DNA of 64,000 bases from Fluviicola sp. (GCA_029866325.1 JARWZO010000019.1:372001-436000), one strand, 5' to 3'. Shown: positions 50,030 to 59,016, counted from the first letter of the stretch. Numbers and translations are program-made. The notes: a model not told the origin generated them from the sequence alone.

Positions 50030-50087
50030 CACATAATATCATGAATTTATGTAGTCAATTGTACACGTAAATTCATAATATTATGTG
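50030..50087. repeat. Hairpin related to the CGTAATATTGC family (copy 4)
   Basis: 22-base arms starting CACATAATATCATGAATTTA (50030-50051) and its reverse complement with two mismatches (50066-50087). The GC word is changed to an all-AT form (CATAATATTATG), so this is a diverged member. Confidence 0.75.
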
Positions 50088-50213
50088 GGTTAATTAACCT
50101 TTAGAATTTCATTCAATCCCCAGCTTTCAAAGCATTGATCGTCTCCAAAAACGCTCACAAACAACCAAGATTGAATAAATCATCAAAAAACACTACCGTC
50201 AGTCAGAATTCCT

Positions 50214-50274
50214 GTTCGTAATATTGCAAATTGGCATATCAAATAAACGGACGTAAATTCGCAAAATTACGAAC
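50214..50274. repeat. Hairpin of the CGTAATATTGC family (copy 5)
   Basis: GTTCGTAATATTGCAAATT (50214-50232) pairs with AATTCGCAAAATTACGAAC (50256-50274), two mismatches, loop 23 bases. Confidence 0.8.
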
Positions 50275-50297
50275 GGTTTTTCATTTTCGGAACCAAC

Positions 50298-50933
50298 TTA
50301 ATTCCCCGCTTTTATCGCATTTATCGTCTCCAAAAACGCCTCCACAGGTTGAGCCCCCGAAACGGCATATTTCCGGTCAAACACAAAAAACGGCACGCCT
50401 CTTACACCAATTTGCTGAGCTTCGGCGATATCGCATTGTACATCCGTTAAGAACTGATCACTGCTGAAAAGTGTTTGAATTTCCTCTTGCGGAATCCCGA
50501 CCTCTCTGCCCAATTCAGTCAACATTGCATGATCGGCGATGTCTTTTCCTTCGGTGAAATACGCCTGAAACAAGCGTTCTTCCAAGGCATTTCCAACACC
50601 GTGTTGTTTTGCCAAATGAGACAAACGATGTGCGTCCAAGGAATTGGCTACAACTGCCTTATCGAAACGATAATCCAAACCAACTTCACGGGCGGCATTG
50701 ACTACATTTTCGTGCATCTTCACCGATTCCTGGTAACTGATTCCTTTTCGATCAGCTAGGTATTCATACGGATTTTCTTTTCCATTGGCCACCAAATCCG
50801 GATCAAGCTGAAAACTCTTCCATTCGATTGAATAAGCTTCCGACCCAGGGATTTGCTCCAACGCTTGCTCTAAGCGGCGTTTTCCGATGTAACAGAACGG
50901 GCACATTACATCCGACCAAATTTCAATTTTCAT
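50298..50933 (-). CDS. DsbA-family (FrnE-like) oxidoreductase
   Basis: 211 residues. KIEIWSDVMCPFCYIGKRRLEQAL carries the CPFC redox motif at residues ~11-14; RFDKAVVANSLDAHRLSHLAK and the cis-Pro loop GVRGVPFFVFDRKYAVSGAQP are typical for the FrnE/2-hydroxychromene-isomerase-like branch. No signal peptide, so cytosolic. Family knowledge: members serve in redox stress or polyketide pathways; the substrate is unknown. It stands downstream of the hydrolase operon on the same strand, 58 bases apart. Confidence 0.92.
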   Translation of the reverse strand: MKIEIWSDVMCPFCYIGKRRLEQALEQIPGSEAYSIEWKSFQLDPDLVANGKENPYEYLADRKGISYQESVKMHENVVNAAREVGLDYRFDKAVVANSLDAHRLSHLAKQHGVGNALEERLFQAYFTEGKDIADHAMLTELGREVGIPQEEIQTLFSSDQFLTDVQCDIAEAQQIGVRGVPFFVFDRKYAVSGAQPVEAFLETINAIKAGN

Positions 50934-50991
50934 GGTGTGTTTTTAGACTTTAAAAGTAGCAAATCTGCAACTATCAACGGTTGAATTTACA

Positions 50992-52416
50992 TTACTTAAC
51001 AATCCCTTGATCGCGCATCCAGTCGAGCATTTTTGTAAGTGCTTGGGGTGAAAACGTTTGTGAAATTTCACCATACTCACGAGGAGAACCCGTTTCGCAT
51101 TCCTGAAACAAGTGATTGAGTCCATCAAGAATACATAATTCAATGTGCTTTTCTTTCTTCCCGCGTTCTATCCAGCCTTCGTTGAGTGCTTTTTCTATGG
51201 CAGCAATATTTTCTTTGGCCGGAACCTGCAAATCTTTGCTTCCGTTTAAGGCAAGAACCGGACAACTTACTTTGCGCAAAGCAGGTCGCGGATCATAACG
51301 AATAAATTCTTTCATCCAAGGATTGTCGACCCCCGGTAAAATTTCAGCGATCATTTTTTCCGTACTTCCATTTTTCAAAGAATCAGGAAGCGCATTGAGC
51401 TCTTTTTCCAGATAAGCCTTCAATTCTTGGGTGGTAACTGCCGCATCCTGCTCTTTGGCAACGATAGCAAACAACCCCTTACTAATTGCAGCATTTTTCT
51501 CGATATCGGCTTCGGTGGCGCCATCAGCTCGTGCGATCAATGCTTGTTGCAAGGCAAGTATTTCTGCTCCGGGCAATCCGGGACCAGCCAGCATGATGAT
51601 GAACGCAACATCTTTGTTTCGGGCAGCAACCATCGGTGCGATAATTCCACCTTCACTGTGTCCTATCAGTCCGATTTTTGACTTATTTACTTCTTTTCGT
51701 TGTTTTAGATAGTTCAAGGCAGCTTCTGCATCCGTTGAGAAATCGGTAGTGGTTGCCGTACCGAAATTACCCGTAGACTTTCCGACTCCACGATCATCAT
51801 AACGCAAAACACCAACACCGTTTCGGGTCAAATAATCGGCAATCACAGCGAAGGGTTCATGATCTAAAATCGTTTCATTACGGTCTTGAGGTCCGCTACC
51901 GGAAATCAATACAACTACCGGAAATTTCCCTTTCTTCGCAGGTAGACTCAAGGTTCCGGCCAAGGTAATTCCCGCCGATTTATTTTCAAAAGTCACCTCT
52001 TCGGTGTAATATGGAAACGGTGGTGAGACAAGCTGCGTGCGTACAAACGTATGGACAACCTCTTCCGATTTAGGCTTATACAATACCAAATCCAATGATT
52101 GCCCGCCTTGATGAAACACACCGATTAGTTGTTGTTCGGCGTTGAGTTTACCTTCATAGCGAGCGCCGATTGACGTTAAATCAAACACTACAGCATCGCC
52201 GTTGATTTCCGTATTATCGACGGTCATTCCCATCGCTTTCTGGCTTGGACTATCCATAGTGGAAGTATATCCTTGCTCTGTTTTCGCAATGTGAAATACC
52301 AATGGTAATTTCATACCACCTACTGCTAATTCGCCGTACCAATCACCGTTAAAATCTTGTGCGAAATTGGTAAACACAAGCAAAATTGCACTAAAAAGTA
52401 ATCCTATCTTTTTCAT
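50992..52416 (-). CDS. Secreted alpha/beta hydrolase
   Basis: 474 residues. Signal peptide ending LVFTNFAQ (~residue 20). A ~120-residue N-terminal beta domain (DFNGDWYGELAVGGMKLPLVFHI) precedes the alpha/beta-hydrolase fold with the oxyanion region LISGSGPQDRNET, the nucleophile elbow GHSEGG (Ser ~residue 253), the acid in LNGSKDLQVPA and the His in LDGLNHLFQ. Family knowledge: DUF3887-like/S9-type acyl hydrolases of the periplasm; substrate unknown. It overlaps the upstream Yip1-like gene by four bases, forming an operon DUF2089-Yip1-hydrolase. Confidence 0.9.
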   Translation of the reverse strand: MKKIGLLFSAILLVFTNFAQDFNGDWYGELAVGGMKLPLVFHIAKTEQGYTSTMDSPSQKAMGMTVDNTEINGDAVVFDLTSIGARYEGKLNAEQQLIGVFHQGGQSLDLVLYKPKSEEVVHTFVRTQLVSPPFPYYTEEVTFENKSAGITLAGTLSLPAKKGKFPVVVLISGSGPQDRNETILDHEPFAVIADYLTRNGVGVLRYDDRGVGKSTGNFGTATTTDFSTDAEAALNYLKQRKEVNKSKIGLIGHSEGGIIAPMVAARNKDVAFIIMLAGPGLPGAEILALQQALIARADGATEADIEKNAAISKGLFAIVAKEQDAAVTTQELKAYLEKELNALPDSLKNGSTEKMIAEILPGVDNPWMKEFIRYDPRPALRKVSCPVLALNGSKDLQVPAKENIAAIEKALNEGWIERGKKEKHIELCILDGLNHLFQECETGSPREYGEISQTFSPQALTKMLDWMRDQGIVK

Positions 52417-53003
52417 AATTTTAAGGTATTTGAGAGTGAAACAATCACCACTTTCGAACTAATTTCGGCCACTATAATAGCAGCAATAAACAATACAATC
52501 GCTTTCATTCCCTTGCCGTTGACAGCTGTTTTGTAACCATTATACAACAGCGATACCGACCAAACAATCAATGCCAATATGATCAACACCATAATGACAA
52601 GCATCACAATAGCCGACGTGGAAACTTGCGTATGATGTTGAGCAGACTGCACCAACTCATCTCCGCTTTTAAAAGCCTTGTTTCCTACATTACAAAACAC
52701 CAAGGGATAAAAAGGAATGCGGGCAATCAATACTGTTGTTAGCAAATCTACCAATCGCGTTTTGTGATTGATGATTTTACCTACTAAAAACAATATTACA
52801 GTGAGACAAACAACATTTACGGTATTGTTGAGAATTGTTTCAGTCCACGAAATTGTATTAGAAAAATGGGCATCTAAGACACCATCGAAATGGGTATTGA
52901 ACAATTTTGAAAGCACGGTTCCAACAGCAAAGGCGAGCAATCCAACCAACAGTAACAGTGTTTCGGAATACCGTTCAAAGGGTTTTAAGAGAAGTGTCTT
53001 CAT
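52413..53003 (-). CDS. Yip1-domain-like membrane protein
   Basis: 196 residues with five hydrophobic helices (ETLLLLVGLLAFAVGTVL, VVCLTVILFLVGKII, LLTTVLIARIPFYPLVF, IVMLVIMVLIILALIVW, AIVLFIAAIIVAEISSKVV). The pattern and the conserved ARIPF word match bacterial Yip1/YIF1-like proteins. The start overlaps the DUF2089 stop by four bases and the stop overlaps the hydrolase start. Function unknown; possibly a sensor or ion-handling membrane protein. Confidence 0.75.
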   Translation of the reverse strand: MKTLLLKPFERYSETLLLLVGLLAFAVGTVLSKLFNTHFDGVLDAHFSNTISWTETILNNTVNVVCLTVILFLVGKIINHKTRLVDLLTTVLIARIPFYPLVFCNVGNKAFKSGDELVQSAQHHTQVSTSAIVMLVIMVLIILALIVWSVSLLYNGYKTAVNGKGMKAIVLFIAAIIVAEISSKVVIVSLSNTLKL

Positions 53004-53278
53004 GATTTTTGTTGTAATTCGTTGATTTTCGAAATGATATCGTCGAGTTTATTGCGCACCGTAGGATAACTATTCCCCATTTGAGATGCCATCTCTTTCA
53101 GGCTACCACTTGTCATCACAAACTGAAAAACAAATTGTTGTTCATCGGGTGTGAGTTGCAACAAAAAAGGCAATTCATAATTTCCGGAAACACCTGTCTG
53201 GCAGGTATTGCATGTAAGTTGACTTACGCTAAGCGAAGATTGACAACTGGGGCATGTAACGGGGAGCTTTGGTTTCAC
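53000..53278 (-). CDS. DUF2089-family zinc-ribbon DNA-binding protein
   Basis: 92 residues. A zinc ribbon (CPSC...CNTC, residues ~9-29) is followed by a helix-turn-helix: LTPDEQQFVFQFVMTSGSLKEMASQMGNSYPTVRNKLDDII split over residues ~40-82. This is the complete DUF2089 architecture, known as small putative transcription factors. It heads the three-gene operon and is preceded by two direct repeats 21 bp apart, probable binding sites for autoregulation. Confidence 0.9.
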   Translation of the reverse strand: MKPKLPVTCPSCQSSLSVSQLTCNTCQTGVSGNYELPFLLQLTPDEQQFVFQFVMTSGSLKEMASQMGNSYPTVRNKLDDIISKINELQQKS

Positions 53279-53297
53279 TTTAATGCTATTTATTTGA

Positions 53298-53350
53298 CAA
53301 ATATAAATTAAATAATGAATAATATTAAAACAAAAATGAATAATATTAAA
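53298..53350 (-). promoter_or_regulatory. DUF2089 operon promoter region with two direct repeats
   Basis: Minus-strand -7 element TATATTTG (53298-53305). Upstream, AATGAATAATATTAAA occurs twice, at 53314-53329 and 53335-53350, exactly 21 bases apart. The -33 TTG is not at a standard distance, which fits an activator-dependent promoter. Confidence 0.5.
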
Positions 53351-53382
53351 TAATCAGCAACTAAAGTGACTGTTTTGAGAAC

Positions 53383-53410
53383 AAAAAAGGCCCGCAATGA
53401 ATCGCGAGCC
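53383..53410 (-). terminator. Terminator-like hairpin of the DUF4199 gene
   Basis: Minus strand: GGCTCGC pairs with GCGGGCC (one wobble) and is followed by six T. It lies ~41 bases after the stop codon at 53451. Confidence 0.75.
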
Positions 53411-53450
53411 TGCCAAGGTTTAATTTAACGGAGTTCGGTATTTTAACTAA

Positions 53451-53990
53451 CTATCCTACACTCTCTGAATTTTTCGGTTTGCGTTTCATCATTACCAATG
53501 CTGTGATGAGGGAAACCAACAATCCAACCGGTAAAATTTCCATGTAAGTGACCATGGCATTGAAAAACGGATTTTCATACATCTTAGAAAAATCGGCCAT
53601 TTCTTTGATTTGTTGGTCTATGACAGCCTGACTCTCCCCTGACTTGCGCAATTCTTCAATCATATATGCACTGTACTGCTCTATAAAATTGGAATCGGTT
53701 CCATAATAATAGCACAGCCAAACAAGCACATACACACTCGAAGCCACCAATGAAATAAATAATCCCATTTTAAATGCTTTCCCAAAAGAGATAAAGCCAC
53801 CCAAGTGCTTATCTCGGTAATTTTTCACGGCCACCACAATCATTGAAAACGCCAGAAGCATGATCAAGTAACCATACAACATGCCGTTTTCCATTCCGAT
53901 GCACTCCTCGCCTAAAAAGATCATCCCTAAAAACCATGCGACACTAATAAAACCGGAAATCAATCCGAATACAAGTACATTTTTTCCCAT
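53451..53990 (-). CDS. DUF4199 membrane protein
   Basis: 179 residues from ATG 53990 (MGKNVLVFGLISG); the extra 30 residues of the longer frame up to 54080 have no family similarity. Four helices (VLVFGLISGFISVAWFLGM, MLYGYLIMLLAFSMIVVAV, MGLFISLVASSVYVLVWLCYY and a final one in LPVGLLVSLITALVMM) with the typical FISFGKAFKMGLF re-entrant region. DUF4199 proteins regularly stand next to a membrane-bound LuxR regulator, as here. Function unknown. Confidence 0.83.
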   Translation of the reverse strand: MGKNVLVFGLISGFISVAWFLGMIFLGEECIGMENGMLYGYLIMLLAFSMIVVAVKNYRDKHLGGFISFGKAFKMGLFISLVASSVYVLVWLCYYYGTDSNFIEQYSAYMIEELRKSGESQAVIDQQIKEMADFSKMYENPFFNAMVTYMEILPVGLLVSLITALVMMKRKPKNSESVG

Positions 53991-54104
53991 TTCTTTTTTC
54001 TTTAAATTTCTTGCAAATGTGCTGTCATCAAGCCGAAAGACGGTCATACTTTCGGGTGATTTGTACCAAAACATGTGCAATCACTCGAAAGTAGTAGTTC
54101 GTTT

Positions 54105-54569
54105 TTAAGGAATCAATATCAGCCTCTTTCCTTTTTCGATGGCTTGCGTTCTGCGGTTGACTTCCAGTTTTTCAAACAGTCGCGACGAATGTGTTTTTAC
54201 GGTATTCAAGGAAACAAACAGACGATTCGCTATTTCCTGATTGCTACACCCCAGCGCCATCAGTTCCAACACTTCCAATTCGCGTTTGCTAATCCCCAAT
54301 TCGGTTAATACGGTTTCGTTGAGTTGAAAATCAGCATTTGTTGCAACAAACACTTGGCGCTCTACAATCACCGTTTTGGGTTTGGTAAGTTTCAAAGCAA
54401 GCCACACTCCCAAACCGGTAAATAATAAAGCAATTGCTCCAATATATACTTCAATTGCATTGTCAAAAATCAAAAAACGCAATTCCAGCCAGCGCAATAG
54501 CACTAGCATTGCCGCCAAACTAACGCCGGTAAGCAAAATGGTACGGTAACGCGTGAAGAACAATTTCAT
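54105..54569 (-). CDS. Membrane-anchored LuxR-type regulator
   Basis: 154 residues. Two membrane helices at the N-terminus (TILLTGVSLAAMLVLLRWLEL split, YIGAIALLFTGLGVWLAL) and a LuxR/GerE helix-turn-helix at the C-terminus (LGISKRELEVLELMALGCSNQEIANRLFVSLNTVKTHSSRLFEKL split over residues ~92-136). A DNA-binding domain tied to the membrane must act on DNA near the membrane. It stands 114 bases upstream of the DUF4199 gene on the same strand; a paired function is probable. Confidence 0.88.
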   Translation of the reverse strand: MKLFFTRYRTILLTGVSLAAMLVLLRWLELRFLIFDNAIEVYIGAIALLFTGLGVWLALKLTKPKTVIVERQVFVATNADFQLNETVLTELGISKRELEVLELMALGCSNQEIANRLFVSLNTVKTHSSRLFEKLEVNRRTQAIEKGKRLILIP

Positions 54570-54664
54570 GGGCCGCTTTTCAAGACAAATGTATCAATTT
54601 CAATGGCATCAAAGGATTTTTTCAAAAGCTGATGTAAGTCAGATTTTAAGACGATGATGCTTTC

Positions 54665-54672
54665 TAACTTTG
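54665..54672 (+). promoter_or_regulatory. Candidate -7 element of the kynA-queD-MBL unit
   Basis: TAACTTTG, an exact TAnnTTTG match, 13 bases before the ATG; the leader would be only about seven bases. No TTG at -33. Confidence 0.35.
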
Positions 54673-54685
54673 TAAAAAAGAGGGT

Positions 54686-55624
54686 ATGGAAGATTCAAAA
54701 AACAGGTTACTTAGTCGAATAGAAGAAAAATTCAACGCTATTGACCAAAATCCGGAAACACATTTGGAAGGATTAATCTGGGCGAAACCTATCACTTATT
54801 GGGATTACATCCATACCGATTCGTTGCTTAATCTTCAGATTCAGCGCACCACCTTGCCCGATGAAATGGTCTTTATCATGTACCATCAAATCAATGAGAT
54901 CATTTTCAAAATGATTCTGTGGGAAATGGATCAGGTCACAACCAAAACTCATGTAAGCGCTCATTTCTTTACCGAGAAACTCAATCGAATCAGTCGTTAT
55001 TTCGATATGTTGTCTTCATCTTTCTCTATTATGCAGGAAGGTATGGAAACCGAGCAATACCTTAAATTCAGGAATACGCTAACGCCTGCAAGTGGCTTTC
55101 AAAGTGCCCAATACCGGCTTATTGAGTTTGCTTCAACCGAATTGATTAACCTTATCGACTACCGATTCAGAGCCACCATCGATCGCAATACATCGTATGA
55201 ATATGCGTACGACCATCTGTATTGGCAGGCCGCCGGAAAAGACCATAAAACAGGTAAAAAAAGTACCTTGATTCAACTGTTTGAGGAAAAATACAAAGAT
55301 GAATTTGTGCGCAAAATAGAACAGTACAACACAAGCAATCTTTACACAAAATACAAATCGCTGTCTGAGGAAGAACGCACCAATACGGCCTTGGTAGAAG
55401 CGTTGCGCCATTATGATTATACCGTAAACGTAACTTGGGTCATGGCGCATTATCACGCTGCCGAAAAGTATTTGCGTTCTGATGGCAATACTACCGAAGC
55501 AACTGGCGGAAGTGACTGGCGGAAATACATGTTGCCGAAGTACCAGCGACGCATTTTCTTCCCAAGTGTTTGGAGCGAAGAAGAATTGACCAATTGGGGC
55601 GTTGCGGAAAGTCCGAATTTGTAG
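54686..55624 (+). CDS. kynA: Tryptophan 2,3-dioxygenase
   Basis: 312 residues. Family signatures: THLEGLIWAKPITYWDYIHTDSLLNLQ split, EMVFIMYHQINEIIFKMILWEM (His in the heme pocket), PASGFQSAQYRLIE and HYDYTVNVTWVMAHYHAAEKYL with the distal His; GSDWRKYMLPKYQRRIFFP near the end. Reaction: L-tryptophan + O2 to N-formylkynurenine, heme-dependent, first step of the kynurenine pathway. No kynureninase gene follows, so the rest of the pathway must lie elsewhere. The stop lies six bases before the PTPS gene. Confidence 0.96.
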   Translation: MEDSKNRLLSRIEEKFNAIDQNPETHLEGLIWAKPITYWDYIHTDSLLNLQIQRTTLPDEMVFIMYHQINEIIFKMILWEMDQVTTKTHVSAHFFTEKLNRISRYFDMLSSSFSIMQEGMETEQYLKFRNTLTPASGFQSAQYRLIEFASTELINLIDYRFRATIDRNTSYEYAYDHLYWQAAGKDHKTGKKSTLIQLFEEKYKDEFVRKIEQYNTSNLYTKYKSLSEEERTNTALVEALRHYDYTVNVTWVMAHYHAAEKYLRSDGNTTEATGGSDWRKYMLPKYQRRIFFPSVWSEEELTNWGVAESPNL

Positions 55625-55630
55625 CAAACC

Positions 55631-56089
55631 ATGAAACAGGCAGAAACCATACGTGTTACCAAACTGTTCTCCTTCGACATGGCGCATGCGCTAGAGGGTT
55701 ATGACGGACCGTGTAAAAACATTCACGGACACACGTATCACTTATCGGTAACCGTATCAGGAAAGGTGATGAATGATCCTTCGCATCCGAAAAACGGAAT
55801 GGTGATCGATTTCACCGACTTCAAATCCATTGTAGAAAAACAGGTAGTGAAGGTATTTGATCATGCTCTGGTATTGCAGCGATCTTCTGTGTTTGCCGAA
55901 TTGCTCCAAGAGCACCAGTCAGAAAACAACATTCTTCTAACAGAATATCAACCAAGCTGCGAAAATTTAGTGATTGATTGTAAAAACAGAATCGCACCTC
56001 ATTTACCATTCAGCATTTCGTTGGAACGTATTCGACTAGATGAAACACCAACCTCGTATGCAGAATGGTTGAAAACGGATAATCCTTGA
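55631..56089 (+). CDS. queD: 6-carboxy-5,6,7,8-tetrahydropterin synthase / PTPS-family enzyme
   Basis: 152 residues. FSFDMAHALEGYDGPCKNIHGHTYHLSV has the conserved His-Cys-His zinc-site layout (the Cys in PCKNIHGHTY), DFTDFKSIV and FDHALVL follow, with the catalytic Glu near SISLERIRLDETPTS. Length fits the QueD class (preQ0 and queuosine pathway) rather than animal sepiapterin synthesis, but the assignment between 6-carboxy- and 6-pyruvoyl forms is not certain. It is co-transcribed with kynA. Confidence 0.9.
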   Translation: MKQAETIRVTKLFSFDMAHALEGYDGPCKNIHGHTYHLSVTVSGKVMNDPSHPKNGMVIDFTDFKSIVEKQVVKVFDHALVLQRSSVFAELLQEHQSENNILLTEYQPSCENLVIDCKNRIAPHLPFSISLERIRLDETPTSYAEWLKTDNP

Positions 56090-56110
56090 CACTCATTAAA
56101 CCAAATTATC

Positions 56111-57526
56111 ATGAAAATTGAACAATTATACACCAATTGCCTTGCCCAAGGAGCTTATTACATCGAAAGCAATGGTGAGGCCGCAATCATTGATCCATTG
56201 CGCGAAACGCAACCTTACCTGGATTTAGCTGCAAAGAGAAAGGCAACCATTAAGTATGTATTTGAGACTCATTTTCATGCTGATTTTGTTTCCGGGCACA
56301 TTGACTTGGCAAAAAAAACCGGTGCTACGATAGTTTACGGTCCCACCAATATGTCAACAGGTTTCAAAGCAACTTTTGCCTTCGACGGACAGATTTTTCC
56401 GCTTGGCGCGGCTTCAATAAAAGTGATTCACACACCCGGACATACAATGGAAAGTTCCTGTTTTTTGCTCACGGATGAAAACGGAAAAGAAACCGCTTTG
56501 TTTACAGGCGACACCTTATTTATTGGCGATGTTGGAAGACCGGATCTAGCACAACATGTAATTGCAGAACTGACACAAGAAAAACTTGCAGGACATTTGT
56601 ACGATTCCTTGCGTAACAAAATCATGCCGCTCAATGATAACCTGATTGTTTATCCGGCGCACGGTGCAGGAAGCGCATGTGGTAAAAATATGAGCAAGGA
56701 GACCTCGGATACGCTGGGGAATCAAAAACGTACCAACTACGCGTTGAATCCGGAATTAACGAAAACAGAATTCATCCAACAAGTGCTTGAGGGTCTGGTT
56801 TCTCCACCACACTATTTCCCGTCAAATGTGTTGATGAACATCATCGGTTACGAAAGCATAGACAGCGTGATGGAGCACGGAACAACTCCTTTAACAGCTT
56901 ACGTCTTCGAACAACGCCTAACTACTGAAGATGTGTATGTGATCGATACCAGAAAGGCAGATCAATTTGCAGCAGGATTTATTCCAGGCTCCATCAACAT
57001 CGGAATCGACGGTGATTTTGCCGTTTGGGTCGGAACATTGATCTCGGACATTCAACAAAACATCTTATTGATCACCGAACCGGGGCGTGAAGCTGAAGCT
57101 GTGACACGTTTGGCCCGCATCGGCTGCGATCATGCACTTGGATTTCTTGAAGGTGGTTTCGAAGCTTGGAAAAATGCCGGAAAACCGGTTGATATCATTC
57201 AATCGTTATCGGCCGATGAATTTGTGAACAAGTACCACGCCGGCGTTTTACTGGATGTGCGGAAAGAAAGTGAATTCGAGTCGGAACATTTCATCGGTGC
57301 AGTCAATAAACCGCTTGATTTTATTGATGTGAATTACTCATCGATGAATCCTGACGAAACCTATTACATTCATTGTGCCGGTGGTTATCGCTCGATGATC
57401 TACGCGTCCATTCTCCGCACAAAAGGCTTCAAAAATATAGTGAATCTGGAAGGTGGATTCAAGGCATTAAAAGCCACCGGAAAACTTCTTGTGACCGAAT
57501 ATGTGTGCCCGAAGACGCTATTGTAG
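56111..57526 (+). CDS. MBL-fold hydrolase fused to two rhodanese domains (persulfide dioxygenase-like)
   Basis: 471 residues. Metallo-beta-lactamase domain (1-~250) with FETHFHADFVSGH (the H-x-H-x-D-H site), the IHTPGHTMESSC and LFTGDTLFIGDVGRPDL words, and YPAHGAGSACGK (ETHE1-like). Rhodanese 1 (~270-360): EPGREAEA replaces the usual Cys loop, so it is inactive. Rhodanese 2 (~375-465): HCAGGYRS provides the active Cys. Family knowledge: such fusions oxidise glutathione persulfide to sulfite and handle sulfane sulfur, in the cytosol. Same strand as kynA-queD, 21 bases after queD. Confidence 0.92.
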   Translation: MKIEQLYTNCLAQGAYYIESNGEAAIIDPLRETQPYLDLAAKRKATIKYVFETHFHADFVSGHIDLAKKTGATIVYGPTNMSTGFKATFAFDGQIFPLGAASIKVIHTPGHTMESSCFLLTDENGKETALFTGDTLFIGDVGRPDLAQHVIAELTQEKLAGHLYDSLRNKIMPLNDNLIVYPAHGAGSACGKNMSKETSDTLGNQKRTNYALNPELTKTEFIQQVLEGLVSPPHYFPSNVLMNIIGYESIDSVMEHGTTPLTAYVFEQRLTTEDVYVIDTRKADQFAAGFIPGSINIGIDGDFAVWVGTLISDIQQNILLITEPGREAEAVTRLARIGCDHALGFLEGGFEAWKNAGKPVDIIQSLSADEFVNKYHAGVLLDVRKESEFESEHFIGAVNKPLDFIDVNYSSMNPDETYYIHCAGGYRSMIYASILRTKGFKNIVNLEGGFKALKATGKLLVTEYVCPKTLL

Positions 57527-57611
57527 AGTACCTTTTCATTTCATATATTTGTGGGAAGAGACTTCTTGATCGGAAAAGATCAGGTGTGTTATTGATCAAC
57601 TATTCAATACC

Positions 57612-57797
57612 ATGAAGCAAGTAACATTTAACATTCCGGATAAAAAACTTGGCTTTGAATTAACCAATCAAGAAGATAATACCATACCCATTTGGCAGCA
57701 GAAACTTGTTGAAAACCGATTAAATGAGTTGGATCAAAACCCTGAAAAAGGAATTGATTTCAATGAACTAATTACCGGATTGGAAAAAATGGTATAA
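57612..57797 (+). CDS. Small antitoxin-like protein without visible toxin
   Basis: 61 residues: MKQVTFNIPDKKLGFELTN, then PIWQQKLVENRLNELDQNPEKGIDFNELI split, a helix pair similar in character to addiction-module component proteins (the 'E..L..NP..G.....' pattern often ahead of a ParE/RelE toxin). No toxin frame follows: the next gene is convergent. Hence a solitary antitoxin or unrelated small protein. Upstream 85 bases carry no recognisable site. Confidence 0.5.
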   Translation: MKQVTFNIPDKKLGFELTNQEDNTIPIWQQKLVENRLNELDQNPEKGIDFNELITGLEKMV

Positions 57798-57810
57798 CAG
57801 TTAGTTGAAG

Positions 57811-58920
57811 CTAAAACCAAACAGTAAGGTTCGTAATCAACAACGAACTTGAATTGGTTTCCTGATCACTCGGACCGATAAACATTTTCCTGTCTGAATA
57901 AAACGCTCTTCCTTCGAGTCTAAAAAGTGCGTTATTGCCGATTTTTACATTCATACCCAATCCGGCGCTGGCGCAGTCAAATCCTTTTACGGTAGTAATC
58001 GGGGTGACCAAAACAGCGTTCATGTCGTTGAAATATTCCAATCTGCCCGACACCGAAATTGTTTTATTAAACTGCCAGCTTCCGATTACATTTCCTTGCC
58101 ACCAATAAGGCTGAGAACGAACGCCAAGTGTGTCTTTTTTATCTTGCAAGCCAATGTACGCGCAAGAAGTAAGCGAAAACCGTTTCCCTGAATTGTAAAT
58201 AAGGTAAACATCTGTAAAATAGCGGGTTTTGTAATCGGGAGTTTGAACGGAATATTCGTCACCGATATACGTATCCCAATTGATGAGTAGCTTGTCGTTG
58301 GGACGATACTCCAATTGCGTTCCCATCGAAAGTTTGTTATTCACATCGTTGATTACTTGCCAGCCGTTGATTAGGTAAGCATACGCTTTTAGCTTTTTCC
58401 CAATGGGCGAACTCACTTTTACTCCGGCAAGGTAATACGGTGTGTATTCGGAAGCTAATGATCGGGTGTACATCAGGTGATCTTTTGAAATGGCAGTTTC
58501 ATTGGTGTAAGGTGATCCAAAAATACCTGCATCTACCCAAATATCCCGTTTTTTCGACAAGCGAACCCCCACATTTGCCTCAATCAGATTCTTGAGTGAT
58601 CCCTTTTCATTGGCATAATTAGCATTGATATACGTCCCGAAACCGGGCACCAACCTTCCGCGAACACGTTCGTTGATGTACTGCACTTCGATATAAGCTA
58701 AGTTAATATTGATCTCGTTATGACGCGGTGAAGAAACACAATACGCTCGATCTGATGTCTCCGGCTGATTAAAATCGAAGCCATAATACGTATCGATTAA
58801 CCCGCCAATTTTTACTTTTCCTGTTTCAAGGGAATCATAACGATCTGTCATTCCGGTATTAACTACCTGAGAAAATACAACTGAAGGAATCAACAGCAAA
58901 AGGAGCAATAGTTTCATCAT
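57811..58920 (-). CDS. Outer-membrane porin-like beta-barrel protein
   Basis: 369 residues from one of two adjacent ATGs (58920 or 58917), followed by a signal peptide (KLLLLLLLIPSVVFSQ). The longer frame to 58989 would add an unconserved front. The mature part has barrel strands (KIGGLIDTYYGFDFNQPE, NINLAYIEVQYINERVRGRLVPGFG, YLAGVKVSSPIGKKLKAYAYLINGW) and ends in LTVWF with the terminal Phe. It resembles the BBP2 (DUF1597-like) porins of Bacteroidota, usually 12 to 16 strands. Substrate unknown. Confidence 0.82.
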   Translation of the reverse strand: MMKLLLLLLLIPSVVFSQVVNTGMTDRYDSLETGKVKIGGLIDTYYGFDFNQPETSDRAYCVSSPRHNEININLAYIEVQYINERVRGRLVPGFGTYINANYANEKGSLKNLIEANVGVRLSKKRDIWVDAGIFGSPYTNETAISKDHLMYTRSLASEYTPYYLAGVKVSSPIGKKLKAYAYLINGWQVINDVNNKLSMGTQLEYRPNDKLLINWDTYIGDEYSVQTPDYKTRYFTDVYLIYNSGKRFSLTSCAYIGLQDKKDTLGVRSQPYWWQGNVIGSWQFNKTISVSGRLEYFNDMNAVLVTPITTVKGFDCASAGLGMNVKIGNNALFRLEGRAFYSDRKMFIGPSDQETNSSSLLITNLTVWF

Positions 58921-59016
58921 ATTCGAAATTATTGCTGCGAAGTTAATCAATTCGTCAGTTCTGCTTGTTTTCATATTTCGTTTATTCAACTTGAAAGAAG
59001 TGCTGCATTAAAACAA

